Shown one piece after another: positions 21,389 through 30,608 of a stretch of DNA of 64,000 nt (the first letter of the stretch is position 1; each line of letters opens with the position of its first letter). The stretch comes from Vibrio proteolyticus NBRC 13287. Its GTDB lineage: Bacteria; Pseudomonadota; Gammaproteobacteria; Enterobacterales; Vibrionaceae. Made by a program: the position numbers and the translations under genes. Location: NCBI RefSeq assembly GCF_000467125.1, contig NZ_BATJ01000002.1:310001-374000 (forward strand). The letters run 5' to 3'. The notes beneath the pieces were generated by a model that was given only the letters and a program-made list of their open reading frames with translations, did no database searches and was not told where the DNA came from.

Positions 21389-21967
21389 GTGGCTCAGATG
21401 TATTTCTATTACTCGGCAATGAATGCGGGTAAATCCACCACGCTTCTTCAGTCTTCGTTTAACTATCAGGAGCGCGGTATGAATCCTGTGGTTTATACCG
21501 CAGCCATCGATGACCGTTATGGCATCGGCAAAGTTGCGTCACGCATTGGGTTACAATCCGATGCCTATCTGTTCCGTGAAGAAACGAATCTGTATCAGGA
21601 TATCGACACGCTGCACCTCAAAGAGAAAGTGGACTGTATTTTGATTGATGAGTGCCAGTTTTTGTCCAAACAGCAGGTTTATCAATTGACTGAAGTGGTC
21701 GACAAGCTGGATATCCCGGTGCTGTGTTACGGTCTGCGTACCGATTTTATGGGCGAGTTGTTTGAAGGTAGTCAGTATCTGTTAGCCTGGGCAGATAAGC
21801 TGATTGAACTGAAGACGGTGTGTCACTGTGGTCGCAAAGCCAATATGGTGATTCGCACAGATGAACATGGTACGCCAATCAAAGAGGGTGATCAGGTCGC
21901 CATTGGTGGTAATGATAAGTACGTATCTGTGTGTCGCTATCACTACAAAACGGCTCTGGATAAATAA
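21389..21967 (+). CDS. tdk: Thymidine kinase
   Basis: Phosphorylates thymidine in the salvage pathway. The 192-residue type II enzyme has the P-loop SAMNAGKS (9-16), catalytic Glu88 in LIDECQFL, the lasso region [15 protein letters not shown] and the structural zinc cysteines CHCGRKA and CRYHY. The start codon is GTG (MAQMYFYY), matching the E. coli N-terminus. It is flanked by terminators on both sides. Confidence 0.96.
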   Translation: MAQMYFYYSAMNAGKSTTLLQSSFNYQERGMNPVVYTAAIDDRYGIGKVASRIGLQSDAYLFREETNLYQDIDTLHLKEKVDCILIDECQFLSKQQVYQLTEVVDKLDIPVLCYGLRTDFMGELFEGSQYLLAWADKLIELKTVCHCGRKANMVIRTDEHGTPIKEGDQVAIGGNDKYVSVCRYHYKTALDK

Positions 21968-21982
21968 CTGCCTGTCGAACAG

Positions 21983-22020
21983 CATCAAAAAACGGAGCCA
22001 TCGGGCTCCGTTTTTTGATG
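21983..22020. terminator. Bidirectional terminator between tdk and infA
   Basis: A perfect 17-bp stem (21983-21999 and 22004-22020) contains A6 and T6 tracts at mirrored positions, so it can stop transcription from both the convergent tdk and infA genes. Confidence 0.9.
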
Positions 22021-22037
22021 TATTCGATAATCAGAGA

Positions 22038-22256
<219 letters not shown>

Positions 22257-22284
22257 TTAATCCTCTTTAATAAAATGGGCGTTT

Positions 22285-22310
22285 TCAACGGCCGAAATAA
22301 TGCCGTTAAA
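22285..22310 (-). terminator. Possible terminator after bpt
   Basis: AACGGC (22287-22292) and GCCGTT (22302-22307) form a short hairpin between bpt and infA. The T run is weak, so partial readthrough into infA is plausible. Confidence 0.4.
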
Positions 22311-22338
22311 AGGGATATAAGTAAAGTTGTGGCGTATT

Positions 22339-23037
22339 CTACCCTTGCCAACGCTGATTTACTAGCCTTTGATGGCGATGAAAGCGGACTTTGTAATTCA
22401 TCGCTGGGCATTCGTCTATCTGATAACCGAGGTACAGCCAGTGTTTTTTCTCCTGGCGGCAGTATTCGAGTTGCAGCAGCACCCCAAGGGTACCAAGGGA
22501 CAGGGGGTAATCCGGATCGTAGAAGGTATAGAACGCGCTGGCACTGCGGGGCATGACATCGGTGACCGCGACACCAACCAATTGTCCTCGGTCGTAGATG
22601 TGCAAAAATTGCGTATCGAGCCATTCACACTTAGCGAATTGGTAGAAGTCCTGTTTTTGCGGCGGGTACATCGAGCCGTTTTTGTGACGCGCTTCGATGT
22701 AACGGGCATATAGGGAAAACCAGTTGGGATCCAGATCCGACTTAAGGCACCAGTCAAGGTGACGGGCTTTGTTCAATAGGCGTTTCTGGCTTTTTGACAT
22801 GGTAAAATCAGGCACCGCCACACGTAAAGCCTGACATGCCTGACAATGGTCACAATGCGGCTTGTATATTGTATCGCCACTGCGACGGAATCCGTTGGCG
22901 AGCAGCACTTCATAGCTTTCGTTGCTGTGCATCTGGTTATCCAGTGCGACGGCGACCCGTTCTTCACGACCTGGCAAGTAGCTGCAGGCATGACTGTCGG
23001 TTAATCCAATGCGGATATGTTGAATGTCAGAGCTCAT
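22339..23037 (-). CDS. bpt: Aspartate/glutamate leucyltransferase
   Basis: Bpt transfers leucine from Leu-tRNA to N-terminal Asp or Glu, creating a primary N-degron read by ClpS. The 232-residue protein has the ATE-family N-terminal cysteines (SYLPGREERV, CDHCQACQALRV) and the GNAT-like core (GVAVTDVMP, YTFYDPDYPLSLGTLGVLLQLEYCR, YLGYQIDECPAMNYK). It overlaps the stop of aat by 4 bp, so the two transferases are translated together. Confidence 0.95.
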   Translation of the reverse strand: MSSDIQHIRIGLTDSHACSYLPGREERVAVALDNQMHSNESYEVLLANGFRRSGDTIYKPHCDHCQACQALRVAVPDFTMSKSQKRLLNKARHLDWCLKSDLDPNWFSLYARYIEARHKNGSMYPPQKQDFYQFAKCEWLDTQFLHIYDRGQLVGVAVTDVMPRSASAFYTFYDPDYPLSLGTLGVLLQLEYCRQEKKHWLYLGYQIDECPAMNYKVRFHRHQRLVNQRWQG

Positions 23038-23756
23038 TCTTCATCCTCTGAACTAAGCGTTAACCACTGAGAATCGAAGCATCCCGACGAGGTGGTTTTC
23101 TCCCTAAAGGATAGCAAGGAATGTATAAAATCGTCGCGTTCCAGTGACGTGGCGCCGAGCGATTCAAGATGTGGATTCATCACCTGGCAATCAATCATCT
23201 GACCTTGATGGCGAGCAAAGTGGCGGCAGAAATACCACAAGGCGACTTTGGATGCATTGGTCGACAGACTGAACATGGACTCGCCACAGAACAGTTGGCC
23301 GACACTCACGCCGTACAGCCCGCCCACTAATGTGTCACCCTGCCACACTTCCACCGAATGACAGTGGCCTTGTTGAGCTAAACTGAGGTAAGAGCGGCGC
23401 ATATCGGTATTCAGCCAGGTTTCCTCTTCGCGGCGTGTTGCCGCGCACAAGCGGATGACCTCCTCAGTCGCACGATTGAGACTGACACGATATTGTTGTT
23501 TGCGCTGAAACTTTTTAAGACTTTTTGCTGGTTTAAATGTCTTAGGATTAAAGACGGCGCGAGGTGAGGGGCTCCACCACAGAATGGGCTCTCCTGGACC
23601 ATACCATGGGAAAATACCATGTTGGTAAGCAGAGTAGATGCGCTCAGGGTGCAGATCTCCGCCGAACGCCAGCAGTCCGTTTGGGTCACTCAGTGCTTCA
23701 TAGGGCGACGGGAAAGAGAAGTCGTCAGGGCTGAGTTCGGTAAGATAGATCGTCAT
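23034..23756 (-). CDS. aat: Leucyl/phenylalanyl-tRNA-protein transferase
   Basis: Adds Leu or Phe from charged tRNA to proteins with N-terminal Arg or Lys, marking them for ClpS-ClpAP. The 240 residues contain the family signatures FPSPYEALSDPNGLLAFGGDL, YQHGIFPWYGPGEPILWWSPSPRAVF, GGLYGVSVGQLFCGESMFS and DCQVMNPHLESLGA. It is the first gene of an aat-bpt pair and diverges from the glycine-zipper gene, which starts 26 bp away. Confidence 0.97.
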   Translation of the reverse strand: MTIYLTELSPDDFSFPSPYEALSDPNGLLAFGGDLHPERIYSAYQHGIFPWYGPGEPILWWSPSPRAVFNPKTFKPAKSLKKFQRKQQYRVSLNRATEEVIRLCAATRREEETWLNTDMRRSYLSLAQQGHCHSVEVWQGDTLVGGLYGVSVGQLFCGESMFSLSTNASKVALWYFCRHFARHQGQMIDCQVMNPHLESLGATSLERDDFIHSLLSFREKTTSSGCFDSQWLTLSSEDEE

Positions 23757-23782
23757 ACAGATGTTTTAAAGGAGTCATTCAG

Positions 23783-24238
23783 GTGAGAAAGTGGTTTTGG
23801 ATCTTATTAATTTTTCCCTTCGTTGCCAATGCCGCATACGACAGAAATACGGCGCGTCCAGTCAATCAGGTTGTATTTGGCCAGGTTGATTCGGTGCGCT
23901 ACATCTCGCAACAAGATATTGTTCAATCCAAAGCCAACGGATGGGAAACCCTGTTGGGCGCGGTGATTGGCGGGGTGGTCGGTAACCAGTTTGGTGGTGG
24001 GACCGGTAAACAGGTTGCTACCGCTGTCGGAGCGGTAGCAGGGGCGGGTATTACCCGTAGTCACGCGCAGCAGGAATACCGGGTTGAATACAAACTTGTG
24101 GAGCTGTTGATTCGCACCAAAGACGACAAGTTGATCGACGTTATTCAGGACATCGATAACAACATGCTGTTTGAGCGTGGTGATGAGGTCCGCATTCTGT
24201 ACTTCGACAATGGCGTGAGAGTGGATAAAACCTATTGA
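23783..24238 (+). CDS. Glycine-zipper 2TM-domain envelope protein
   Basis: The 151-residue protein has a signal peptide (MRKWFWILLIFPFVANA, cut near residue 17), no lipobox Cys, and a central glycine-zipper hairpin (GAVIGGVVGNQFGGGTGKQVATAVGAVAGAGI) like SlyB and the rickettsial 17-kDa antigen. The C-terminal half (EYRVEYKLVELLIRTKDDKLIDVIQ) is a small beta domain. It probably sits in or at the outer membrane. The start is GTG with an AAAGGAG ribosome site. The exact role is unknown. Confidence 0.82.
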   Translation: MRKWFWILLIFPFVANAAYDRNTARPVNQVVFGQVDSVRYISQQDIVQSKANGWETLLGAVIGGVVGNQFGGGTGKQVATAVGAVAGAGITRSHAQQEYRVEYKLVELLIRTKDDKLIDVIQDIDNNMLFERGDEVRILYFDNGVRVDKTY

Positions 24239-24375
24239 ATATGAGGGACGAAATAAAGCGTCGTTTAGGCCAAATTTGGGGTGGTGCTGGGGCACGAATT
24301 TAGATAGGCTGCAAGTACGAAGAATTTTTATTCACTGCCTTGGGATATGGCAGTGACCAAGGATAATCAACTTTA

Positions 24376-25656
24376 ATGGAAAGCCTTACGTTACAACCTA
24401 TCAACAAAGTTAACGGCGAAGTCAATTTGCCGGGATCAAAAAGTGTTTCTAACCGCGCTCTTTTGCTGGCGGCTCTAGCTAAAGGCACCACCCGCCTGAC
24501 CAATCTGCTCGACAGTGATGACATCAGACATATGCTCAATGCACTGTCAAAACTCGGCGTATCCTATCGTTTGTCGGACGACAGAACCGTCTGTGAAGTC
24601 GAGGGACTGGGCCAGCCATTTTCGGTGACAGAGTCCGTCGAGCTGTTTTTGGGCAACGCTGGCACAGCAATGCGTCCACTGGCGGCGGCGCTGTGTTTAG
24701 GACAAGGTGACTGCGTACTGACTGGTGAACCGCGGATGAAAGAGCGTCCGATTGGTCACCTGGTGGATGCGCTGCGTCAGGCTGGCGCGGATATTGAGTA
24801 TCTGGAGAGCGAGCATTACCCGCCACTGAAAATTCACGGCACGGGTCTACAAGGTGGTACGGTCGAAATTGATGGCTCGATCTCAAGTCAGTTTCTGACG
24901 GCGTTTTTGATGGCGGCGCCACTGGCACAAGACAACGTTACTATCAAGATCGTGGGTGAACTGGTGTCAAAGCCTTACATTGACATCACGCTGCACATAA
25001 TGGCGCAGTTTGGTGTTCAAGTGATCAACCGTGACTATCAGGAGTTTGTCGTCGAAGCGGGTCAGACCTATCAGGCACCGGGGGATTTTCTGGTGGAAGG
25101 TGACGCGTCGTCGGCTTCGTATTTTCTGGCGGCAGCCGCCATCAAAGGCGGGCAAATCAAAGTCACCGGGATTGGTAAACACAGTATTCAGGGCGATATT
25201 CAATTCGCTGATGCACTCGAGAAAATGGGCGCGGAGATTGAATGGGGGGCGGACTACGTGATTGCGCGCGCTGGTGAGCTCAATGCCGTGGACATGGACT
25301 TCAACCACATTCCGGATGCAGCCATGACCATCGCAACGACCGCGCTGTTTGCCAAAGGGACGACGGCGATTCGTAACGTGTACAACTGGCGGGTCAAAGA
25401 AACCGATCGTTTGGCGGCGATGGCCACTGAGCTGCGTAAAGTCGGCGCTGAGGTCGAAGAGGGGGAAGACTACCTGATTGTGACACCGCCAGCCAAACTG
25501 GCACACGCGGCGATTGATACCTACGACGATCATCGTATCGCAATGTGCTTTTCACTGGTGGCATTGAGTGATACGCCTGTGACCATCAATGATCCTGGTT
25601 GTACGTCAAAAACGTTTCCGGATTACTTTGATAAATTAGCCGCTCTAAGCCAGTAA
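24376..25656 (+). CDS. aroA: 3-phosphoshikimate 1-carboxyvinyltransferase (EPSP synthase)
   Basis: Sixth step of the shikimate pathway: joins shikimate-3-phosphate and PEP. The 426-residue enzyme has [20 protein letters not shown] near the N-terminus, the [13 protein letters not shown] signature, [19 protein letters not shown] and [13 protein letters not shown] C-terminal motif ([14 protein letters not shown]). The Gly of GNAGTA is unchanged, as in class I enzymes. A terminator follows. Confidence 0.98.
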   Translation: MESLTLQPINKVNGEVNLPGSKSVSNRALLLAALAKGTTRLTNLLDSDDIRHMLNALSKLGVSYRLSDDRTVCEVEGLGQPFSVTESVELFLGNAGTAMRPLAAALCLGQGDCVLTGEPRMKERPIGHLVDALRQAGADIEYLESEHYPPLKIHGTGLQGGTVEIDGSISSQFLTAFLMAAPLAQDNVTIKIVGELVSKPYIDITLHIMAQFGVQVINRDYQEFVVEAGQTYQAPGDFLVEGDASSASYFLAAAAIKGGQIKVTGIGKHSIQGDIQFADALEKMGAEIEWGADYVIARAGELNAVDMDFNHIPDAAMTIATTALFAKGTTAIRNVYNWRVKETDRLAAMATELRKVGAEVEEGEDYLIVTPPAKLAHAAIDTYDDHRIAMCFSLVALSDTPVTINDPGCTSKTFPDYFDKLAALSQ

Positions 25657-25672
25657 TACACGTGGTTAAAAC

Positions 25673-25703
25673 AAAGCCTTGGTTGTTCGCCAAGGCTTTT
25701 TTG
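25673..25703. terminator. Terminator after aroA
   Basis: AAAGCCTTGG (25673-25682) pairs with CCAAGGCTTT (25690-25699), followed by T residues. It separates aroA from convergent yciN. Confidence 0.88.
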
Positions 25704-25739
25704 TTGCCGTCATGACCCTAAGTTCGGCCTGATGTGGGT

Positions 25740-25985
25740 TCACACCAGTGTAAATTCTTTTGACAGATGATGCGCCAGGTATTTGAACATGTTAAATACG
25801 GCCGTGGTTTTAGGGGTTGGCAGGCCGTTTTCGTCGAGAAAATATTCGCCTTTGAACACCAATACGTCGTCTTTTTCCTCGACGGAGTCGGCGCGCATGC
25901 CCTCTATATAATCGTCATGATCCTGAATAATCTGATTGGCAATCAGCAACAAATCAAAAGATGAAATCGGTTTTCTGTCGCCCAT
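25740..25985 (-). CDS. yciN: YciN family protein (DUF2498)
   Basis: A small cytoplasmic protein of 81 residues, closely similar to E. coli YciN through VFKGEYFLDENGLPTPKT and AVFNMFKYLAHHLS. The function is unknown. It is divergent from topA, the same neighbour as in E. coli, where yciN, topA and cysB lie together. Confidence 0.88.
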   Translation of the reverse strand: MGDRKPISSFDLLLIANQIIQDHDDYIEGMRADSVEEKDDVLVFKGEYFLDENGLPTPKTTAVFNMFKYLAHHLSKEFTLV

Positions 25986-26313
25986 AATGACATCCTACTG
26001 CTATGAAATGAAACCTGACTCAGTGTAGGGGCATGCCGGGGAATTGCAACACTGTTGTTTTTGTGACTCCCAACAAATATTTGTTCCAAGCACTGGTGAG
26101 CGTTACATTGTCGCGTTTAGTATGTGGCACTTTCCAACTGGTACGGTGATTTTGGAGTAGATCATAACCGTTGAATTGTCGAGCAATTGGATTTTATTTT
26201 TCGAAAAAGATATTGATCTTCTTTTAATCTCGCTCAATAGTAAAAAAGAAGTAATAGTTTAAGTACGTCATGCGATAATTTTCGCACCGTGATTAAGGGC
26301 ATTTGAGTCAGTT
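25986..26313. other. Divergent yciN-topA regulatory region
   Basis: A 328-bp AT-rich region between the divergent yciN and topA starts. It contains a perfect 14-bp palindrome AACAAATATTTGTT at 26072-26085. The 150 bp nearest topA are very AT-rich, in keeping with several supercoiling-sensitive promoters as described for topA in E. coli, but no single promoter can be chosen by eye. Confidence 0.5.
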
Positions 26314-28941
26314 ATGGGTAAATCACTCGTCATCGTGGAGTCGCCAGCCAAGGCCAAAACTATCAACAAATACCTTGGTAAGGACTTTATTGTTAAGTCC
26401 AGTGTTGGTCACGTCCGCGATCTTCCGACTGCGGGCCAGAGTACAGGGAATGGCAAGAAAGCCGCCGCTGTATCGACCAAAGGCCTGAGCGCAGAAGAAA
26501 AAGCGCGCATCAAGAAAGAAAAAGATCGCAAAGCACTGATCAAAAAGATGGGTATCGACCCATTCCATGGCTGGGATGCGAATTATCAAATCCTGCCGGG
26601 TAAAGAGAAAGTGGTCGCCGAGCTACAGAAGCTGGCAAAAGACGCCGACAGCGTCTATCTCGCAACCGATTTGGACCGCGAAGGAGAAGCCATCGCTTGG
26701 CACCTTCGTGAGATCATCGGTGGCGATGAAGAGCGATACAAACGTGTAGTCTTTAATGAGATTACCAAAAACGCCATCCAACAAGCGTTCCAGGATCCTG
26801 GTGAGCTGAATATGGATGGTGTGAATGCCCAGCAAGCGCGCCGTTTTATGGACCGCGTCGTGGGCTTTATGGTGTCACCACTGCTATGGAAGAAAGTGGC
26901 ACGGGGTTTGTCTGCTGGCCGCGTTCAGTCGGTCGCTGTGAAACTGTTGGTTGAGCGTGAGCGCGAAATCAAAGCGTTTGTGCCGGAAGAGTTCTGGGAT
27001 ATTCACGCAGACACCAAAACCACAGATAAAACTGATTTCCGCCTTCAGGTCGCGCAGAAAGATGATGTTGCCTTTAAACCGGTGAATGAAGCGGAAACTC
27101 AGTCAGCGATAGCGGTGCTGGAAAACGCTCGTTACGAAGTCTGCAAACGCGAAGATCGCCCGACCAGCAGTAAGCCATCGGCACCGTTCATTACCTCCAC
27201 GTTGCAACAGGCGGCAAGCACGCGTCTGGGCTATGGGGTGAAAAAGACCATGATGTTGGCTCAGCGTCTCTATGAGGCGGGTTACATCACTTACATGCGT
27301 ACTGACTCAACTAACTTGAGTTCAGAAGCTGTAGACGCGGTACGGAGCTATATCGGTAGTGAGTTTGGCGATGCATATTTGCCAGCCGCGCCGCTGAAAT
27401 ACGGCAGTAAAGGTAACGCACAAGAAGCGCACGAAGCGATTCGTCCTTCCAGTGTGGATGTCAAAGCGGACGATCTTGAAGGCATGGATCCGGACGCGCA
27501 CAAACTGTATGCGCTGATCTGGAACCAGTTTGTCGCATGTCAGATGACGCCGGCAAAATACGATTCAACGACCGTCAGCGTTAAGGCGGCGGAATACACG
27601 CTCAAAGCGAAAGGCCGTATTCTGAAATTTGACGGTTGGACACGAGTGCAGCGCCCTCTGGGCAAGAATGAAGACCAGATTCTGCCAGCGGTTCAAGTTG
27701 GCGATACGCTGGATCTGATTGCACTCGATCCGAAGCAGCACTTTACCAAGCCACCTGCGCGTTACACCGAAGCGGCATTGGTCAAAGAGCTGGAAAAACG
27801 TGGCATCGGCCGTCCGTCAACATATGCCTCGATCATCTCGACGATTCAGGATCGCGGTTACGTCAAAGTGGACCAGCGTCGTTTTTATGCTGAGAAAATG
27901 GGTGAAATCGTTACCGATCGTCTGGATGACAGCTTCCAGGATCTGATGAACTACGACTTCACGGCGCGAATGGAAGAGAAACTCGACCAAATCGCAGAAG
28001 GTGACGCGAGCTGGAAAGGCGTGCTGGACAACTTCTTCAAAGACTTCTCTGGTGATCTGGAGAAGGCGGAGCAGGACGAAGAGCACGGCGGTATGAAGCC
28101 GAATCACATCGTCATGACGGACATTCAGTGTCCGACGTGTTCGCGTCCGATGGGGATTCGTACTGCATCGACGGGTGTTTTCCTGGGCTGTTCCGGTTAT
28201 GCTCTGCCGCCAAAAGAACGTTGTAAAACCACCATTAACTTAGGTGATGAAGAAGGCATCATCAACGTGCTGGAAGAAGACGTTGAAACCGCCGCTCTGC
28301 GCGCTAAGAAACGCTGCCCGATCTGTGAAACTGCGATGGACGCGTATCTGATCGACGATAAGCGTAAACTGCACGTTTGTGGTAACAACCCGAACTGTGA
28401 CGGTTACCTGGTAGAGCATGGCGAGTACAAGGTGAAAGGTTACGACGGCCCTGTGGTTGAGTGTGATAAGTGTGGCTCAGACATGGTGCTTAAAAACGGT
28501 CGCTTTGGTAAGTACATGGACTGCACCAGCGAGTCATGTAAAAACACGCGTAAGATCCTGAGAAACGGTGAAGTCGCGCCACCTAAAGAAGATCCGGTAC
28601 ACTTCCCTGAACTGCCGTGTGAAAATTCAGATGCGTACTTTGTGTTGCGCGATGGTGCTTCTGGCTTGTTTATGGCGGCGCACAACTTCCCGAAATCGCG
28701 TGAGACACGTGCTCCGCTGGTGGAAGAACTGGCGCGTTTTGCCGACCGTATTCCGGAGAAGTACCAGTATCTGACTACGGCGCCAACGCACGATCCAGAA
28801 GGTCGTCCGGCGGTGGTGCGTTTCAGCCGCAAGTCAAAAGAAAACTACATCCGTTCTGAAGTCGAAGGTAAACCTTCCGGTTGGACTGGTTTGTACATCG
28901 ATGGTAAATGGGAAATTACCGACAAGCGCAAGAAGAAATAA
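26314..28941 (+). CDS. topA: DNA topoisomerase I
   Basis: Type IA topoisomerase that relaxes negative supercoils. The 875 residues show the TOPRIM start [12 protein letters not shown], the acidic triad [15 protein letters not shown], the catalytic tyrosine Tyr327 in [10 protein letters not shown] (E. coli Tyr319), and three C-terminal tetracysteine zinc ribbons (CPTC...C...C, CPIC...CGNNPNC, CDKC...CTSESC) before a basic tail KRKKK. Length matches the E. coli enzyme. A terminator follows closely. Confidence 0.98.
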   Translation: MGKSLVIVESPAKAKTINKYLGKDFIVKSSVGHVRDLPTAGQSTGNGKKAAAVSTKGLSAEEKARIKKEKDRKALIKKMGIDPFHGWDANYQILPGKEKVVAELQKLAKDADSVYLATDLDREGEAIAWHLREIIGGDEERYKRVVFNEITKNAIQQAFQDPGELNMDGVNAQQARRFMDRVVGFMVSPLLWKKVARGLSAGRVQSVAVKLLVEREREIKAFVPEEFWDIHADTKTTDKTDFRLQVAQKDDVAFKPVNEAETQSAIAVLENARYEVCKREDRPTSSKPSAPFITSTLQQAASTRLGYGVKKTMMLAQRLYEAGYITYMRTDSTNLSSEAVDAVRSYIGSEFGDAYLPAAPLKYGSKGNAQEAHEAIRPSSVDVKADDLEGMDPDAHKLYALIWNQFVACQMTPAKYDSTTVSVKAAEYTLKAKGRILKFDGWTRVQRPLGKNEDQILPAVQVGDTLDLIALDPKQHFTKPPARYTEAALVKELEKRGIGRPSTYASIISTIQDRGYVKVDQRRFYAEKMGEIVTDRLDDSFQDLMNYDFTARMEEKLDQIAEGDASWKGVLDNFFKDFSGDLEKAEQDEEHGGMKPNHIVMTDIQCPTCSRPMGIRTASTGVFLGCSGYALPPKERCKTTINLGDEEGIINVLEEDVETAALRAKKRCPICETAMDAYLIDDKRKLHVCGNNPNCDGYLVEHGEYKVKGYDGPVVECDKCGSDMVLKNGRFGKYMDCTSESCKNTRKILRNGEVAPPKEDPVHFPELPCENSDAYFVLRDGASGLFMAAHNFPKSRETRAPLVEELARFADRIPEKYQYLTTAPTHDPEGRPAVVRFSRKSKENYIRSEVEGKPSGWTGLYIDGKWEITDKRKKK

Positions 28942-28960
28942 CGCTTGCCCCTCTCCTCTA

Positions 28961-28990
28961 AAAACGCAGCAATCTTGCTGCGTTTTTTTA
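28961..28990 (+). terminator. Terminator after topA
   Basis: AACGCAGCAA and TTGCTGCGTT pair with a 2-nt centre and lead into a T7 run. Confidence 0.88.
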
Positions 28991-29390
28991 TTTCCTCCAC
29001 TGTCATATCAGTGACAAAAGCGTCGGTTACTCTGACCCGTTACAAATAATCACATTTAAAGTGTGGAAAAGAATTGCTCAAATCTGATGCCAACTTCACT
29101 ATGTCTACACGGATGTTCGGTGTGATGACCGAGTATGCTCACTGTTAATCTGCTGTATTAGTCTCAGAAAAATGTGTGATTGGGTTCAGACTCGACACAA
29201 GTAACGCGCTCTAACCCTAAAGTACGAGGTGTTTTAAATTGCAATATGCATATAGTTCGATACCTTGTTAGGTATTTTCTGGTCAGCGGTTTAACCGGAA
29301 ACGCTAAGATGTTGGATATGGAATGTGGATAAGTCCCCCCAAAATTTCAAATGCTTATCTGCAATTATAAAAATGATATGGAGATAGAAA
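28991..29390 (+). other. Upstream region of glgC
   Basis: About 400 bp without a gene. It contains a CRP-like site (TGTGA-N6-TCAGA, 29175-29190), a 10-bp palindrome ATATGCATAT near 29246, and two hairpins close to the gene: ATACCT/AGGTAT around 29260-29275 and a nested AGCG(GTT..AACC)CGCT element at 29285-29305. A C6 run precedes the start by about 55 bp. This looks like a promoter plus a folded leader. Confidence 0.45.
29175..29190 (+). promoter_or_regulatory. CRP-like site upstream of glgC
   Basis: TGTGA-TTGGGT-TCAGA matches nine of ten core positions of TGTGA-N6-TCACA. cAMP-CRP activates glgC in E. coli, so control by carbon status is plausible. Confidence 0.4.
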
Positions 29391-30608
29391 ATGGCTGGTG
29401 TTTTAGGAATGATTCTCGCAGGTGGTGAAGGCTCACGTCTTAGGCCTTTGACCGAATCGCGCAGCAAGCCCTCGGTCCCGTTTGGTGGCAGTTATCGTCT
29501 CATCGACTTTGCCCTGAATAACTTTATTAATGCCGACCTGATGAGAATTTATGTTCTGACACAGTTCAAGTCACAATCCTTGTTTCACCACCTCAAAAAA
29601 GGCTGGAACATTAATGGAATTACTGATCGTTTCATCGATCCGATTCCGGCGCAGATGCGTACCGGCAAGCGATGGTATGAAGGGACAGCGGACGCCATTT
29701 ATCAGAATCTACGTTTCATGGAGCTGGCGGAGCCGGATCAGGTCTGTATTTTTGGTTCTGATCATATCTACAAAATGGACATCAAGCAGATGCTTGAATT
29801 CCACAAACAGAAGCAGGCTGCGCTCACGGTGTCGGCGCTGCGCGTGCCGGTTGCAGAAGCCTCTCAGTTTGGGGTGATCGAAGTGGATGCTCAGGGACGC
29901 ATGGTGGGTTTTGAAGAGAAGCCGGCACAACCCAAAGCCATTCCGGGTGATCCGGAACATGCGCTGGTGTCGATGGGGAACTACGTTTTTGAGGCTCAGG
30001 TTCTGTTTGCAGAATTAATTGAAGATGCAGCCAACCAAGCGTCATCACACGATTTTGGTAAAGACATCATCCCCAAAATGTTCCCTCGTGGTGATGTCTA
30101 CGTGTATGACTTCAGCACCAACACCATTGCGGGAGAGAAGAACAAAGTCTACTGGCGAGACGTCGGTACCATTGACGCTTACTGGCAGGCTCATATGGAT
30201 CTGTTGGAAAACGACGCGCCGTTTTCTCTCTACAATCGCAAGTGGCCCCTGCATACCTATTATCCGCCACTGCCGCCAGCCACGTTTACTGATTCAGATA
30301 ATGGCCGGGTGCAGATTATTGACAGTTTGGTGTGTAATGGCTGCTATGTGCGAGGGTCGCGAATTGAAAAATCTGTACTTGGATTTCGCAGTAATATTGC
30401 ATCTGCCTGTGATATCAGTGAAAGTATCCTTCTGGGAGATGTCAAAATCGGTGATGGATGTGTGCTGCGCCGGGTCATTATCGACAAAGATGTCGAAATT
30501 GCACCGGGTACTGAGATAGGCGTGAACCTGTCACAGGATAAAAAGCGCTTCCATGTTTCTGATGAGGGCATTGTGGTCATTCCAAAAGGAGCAAGAATTG
30601 GCTACTGA
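29391..30608 (+). CDS. glgC: Glucose-1-phosphate adenylyltransferase
   Basis: Makes ADP-glucose, the committed and allosterically controlled step of glycogen synthesis. The 405 residues have the nucleotidyltransferase loop LAGGEGSRLRPLT, the effector-binding region SKPSVPFGGSYRLIDF, the GTADA-type site WYEGTADAIYQN, and a C-terminal left-handed beta-helix. Start codon ATG follows ATGGAGATAG. It overlaps the glgA start by 11 bp. Vibrios commonly carry a second copy elsewhere; only one is seen here. Confidence 0.96.
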   Translation: MAGVLGMILAGGEGSRLRPLTESRSKPSVPFGGSYRLIDFALNNFINADLMRIYVLTQFKSQSLFHHLKKGWNINGITDRFIDPIPAQMRTGKRWYEGTADAIYQNLRFMELAEPDQVCIFGSDHIYKMDIKQMLEFHKQKQAALTVSALRVPVAEASQFGVIEVDAQGRMVGFEEKPAQPKAIPGDPEHALVSMGNYVFEAQVLFAELIEDAANQASSHDFGKDIIPKMFPRGDVYVYDFSTNTIAGEKNKVYWRDVGTIDAYWQAHMDLLENDAPFSLYNRKWPLHTYYPPLPPATFTDSDNGRVQIIDSLVCNGCYVRGSRIEKSVLGFRSNIASACDISESILLGDVKIGDGCVLRRVIIDKDVEIAPGTEIGVNLSQDKKRFHVSDEGIVVIPKGARIGY

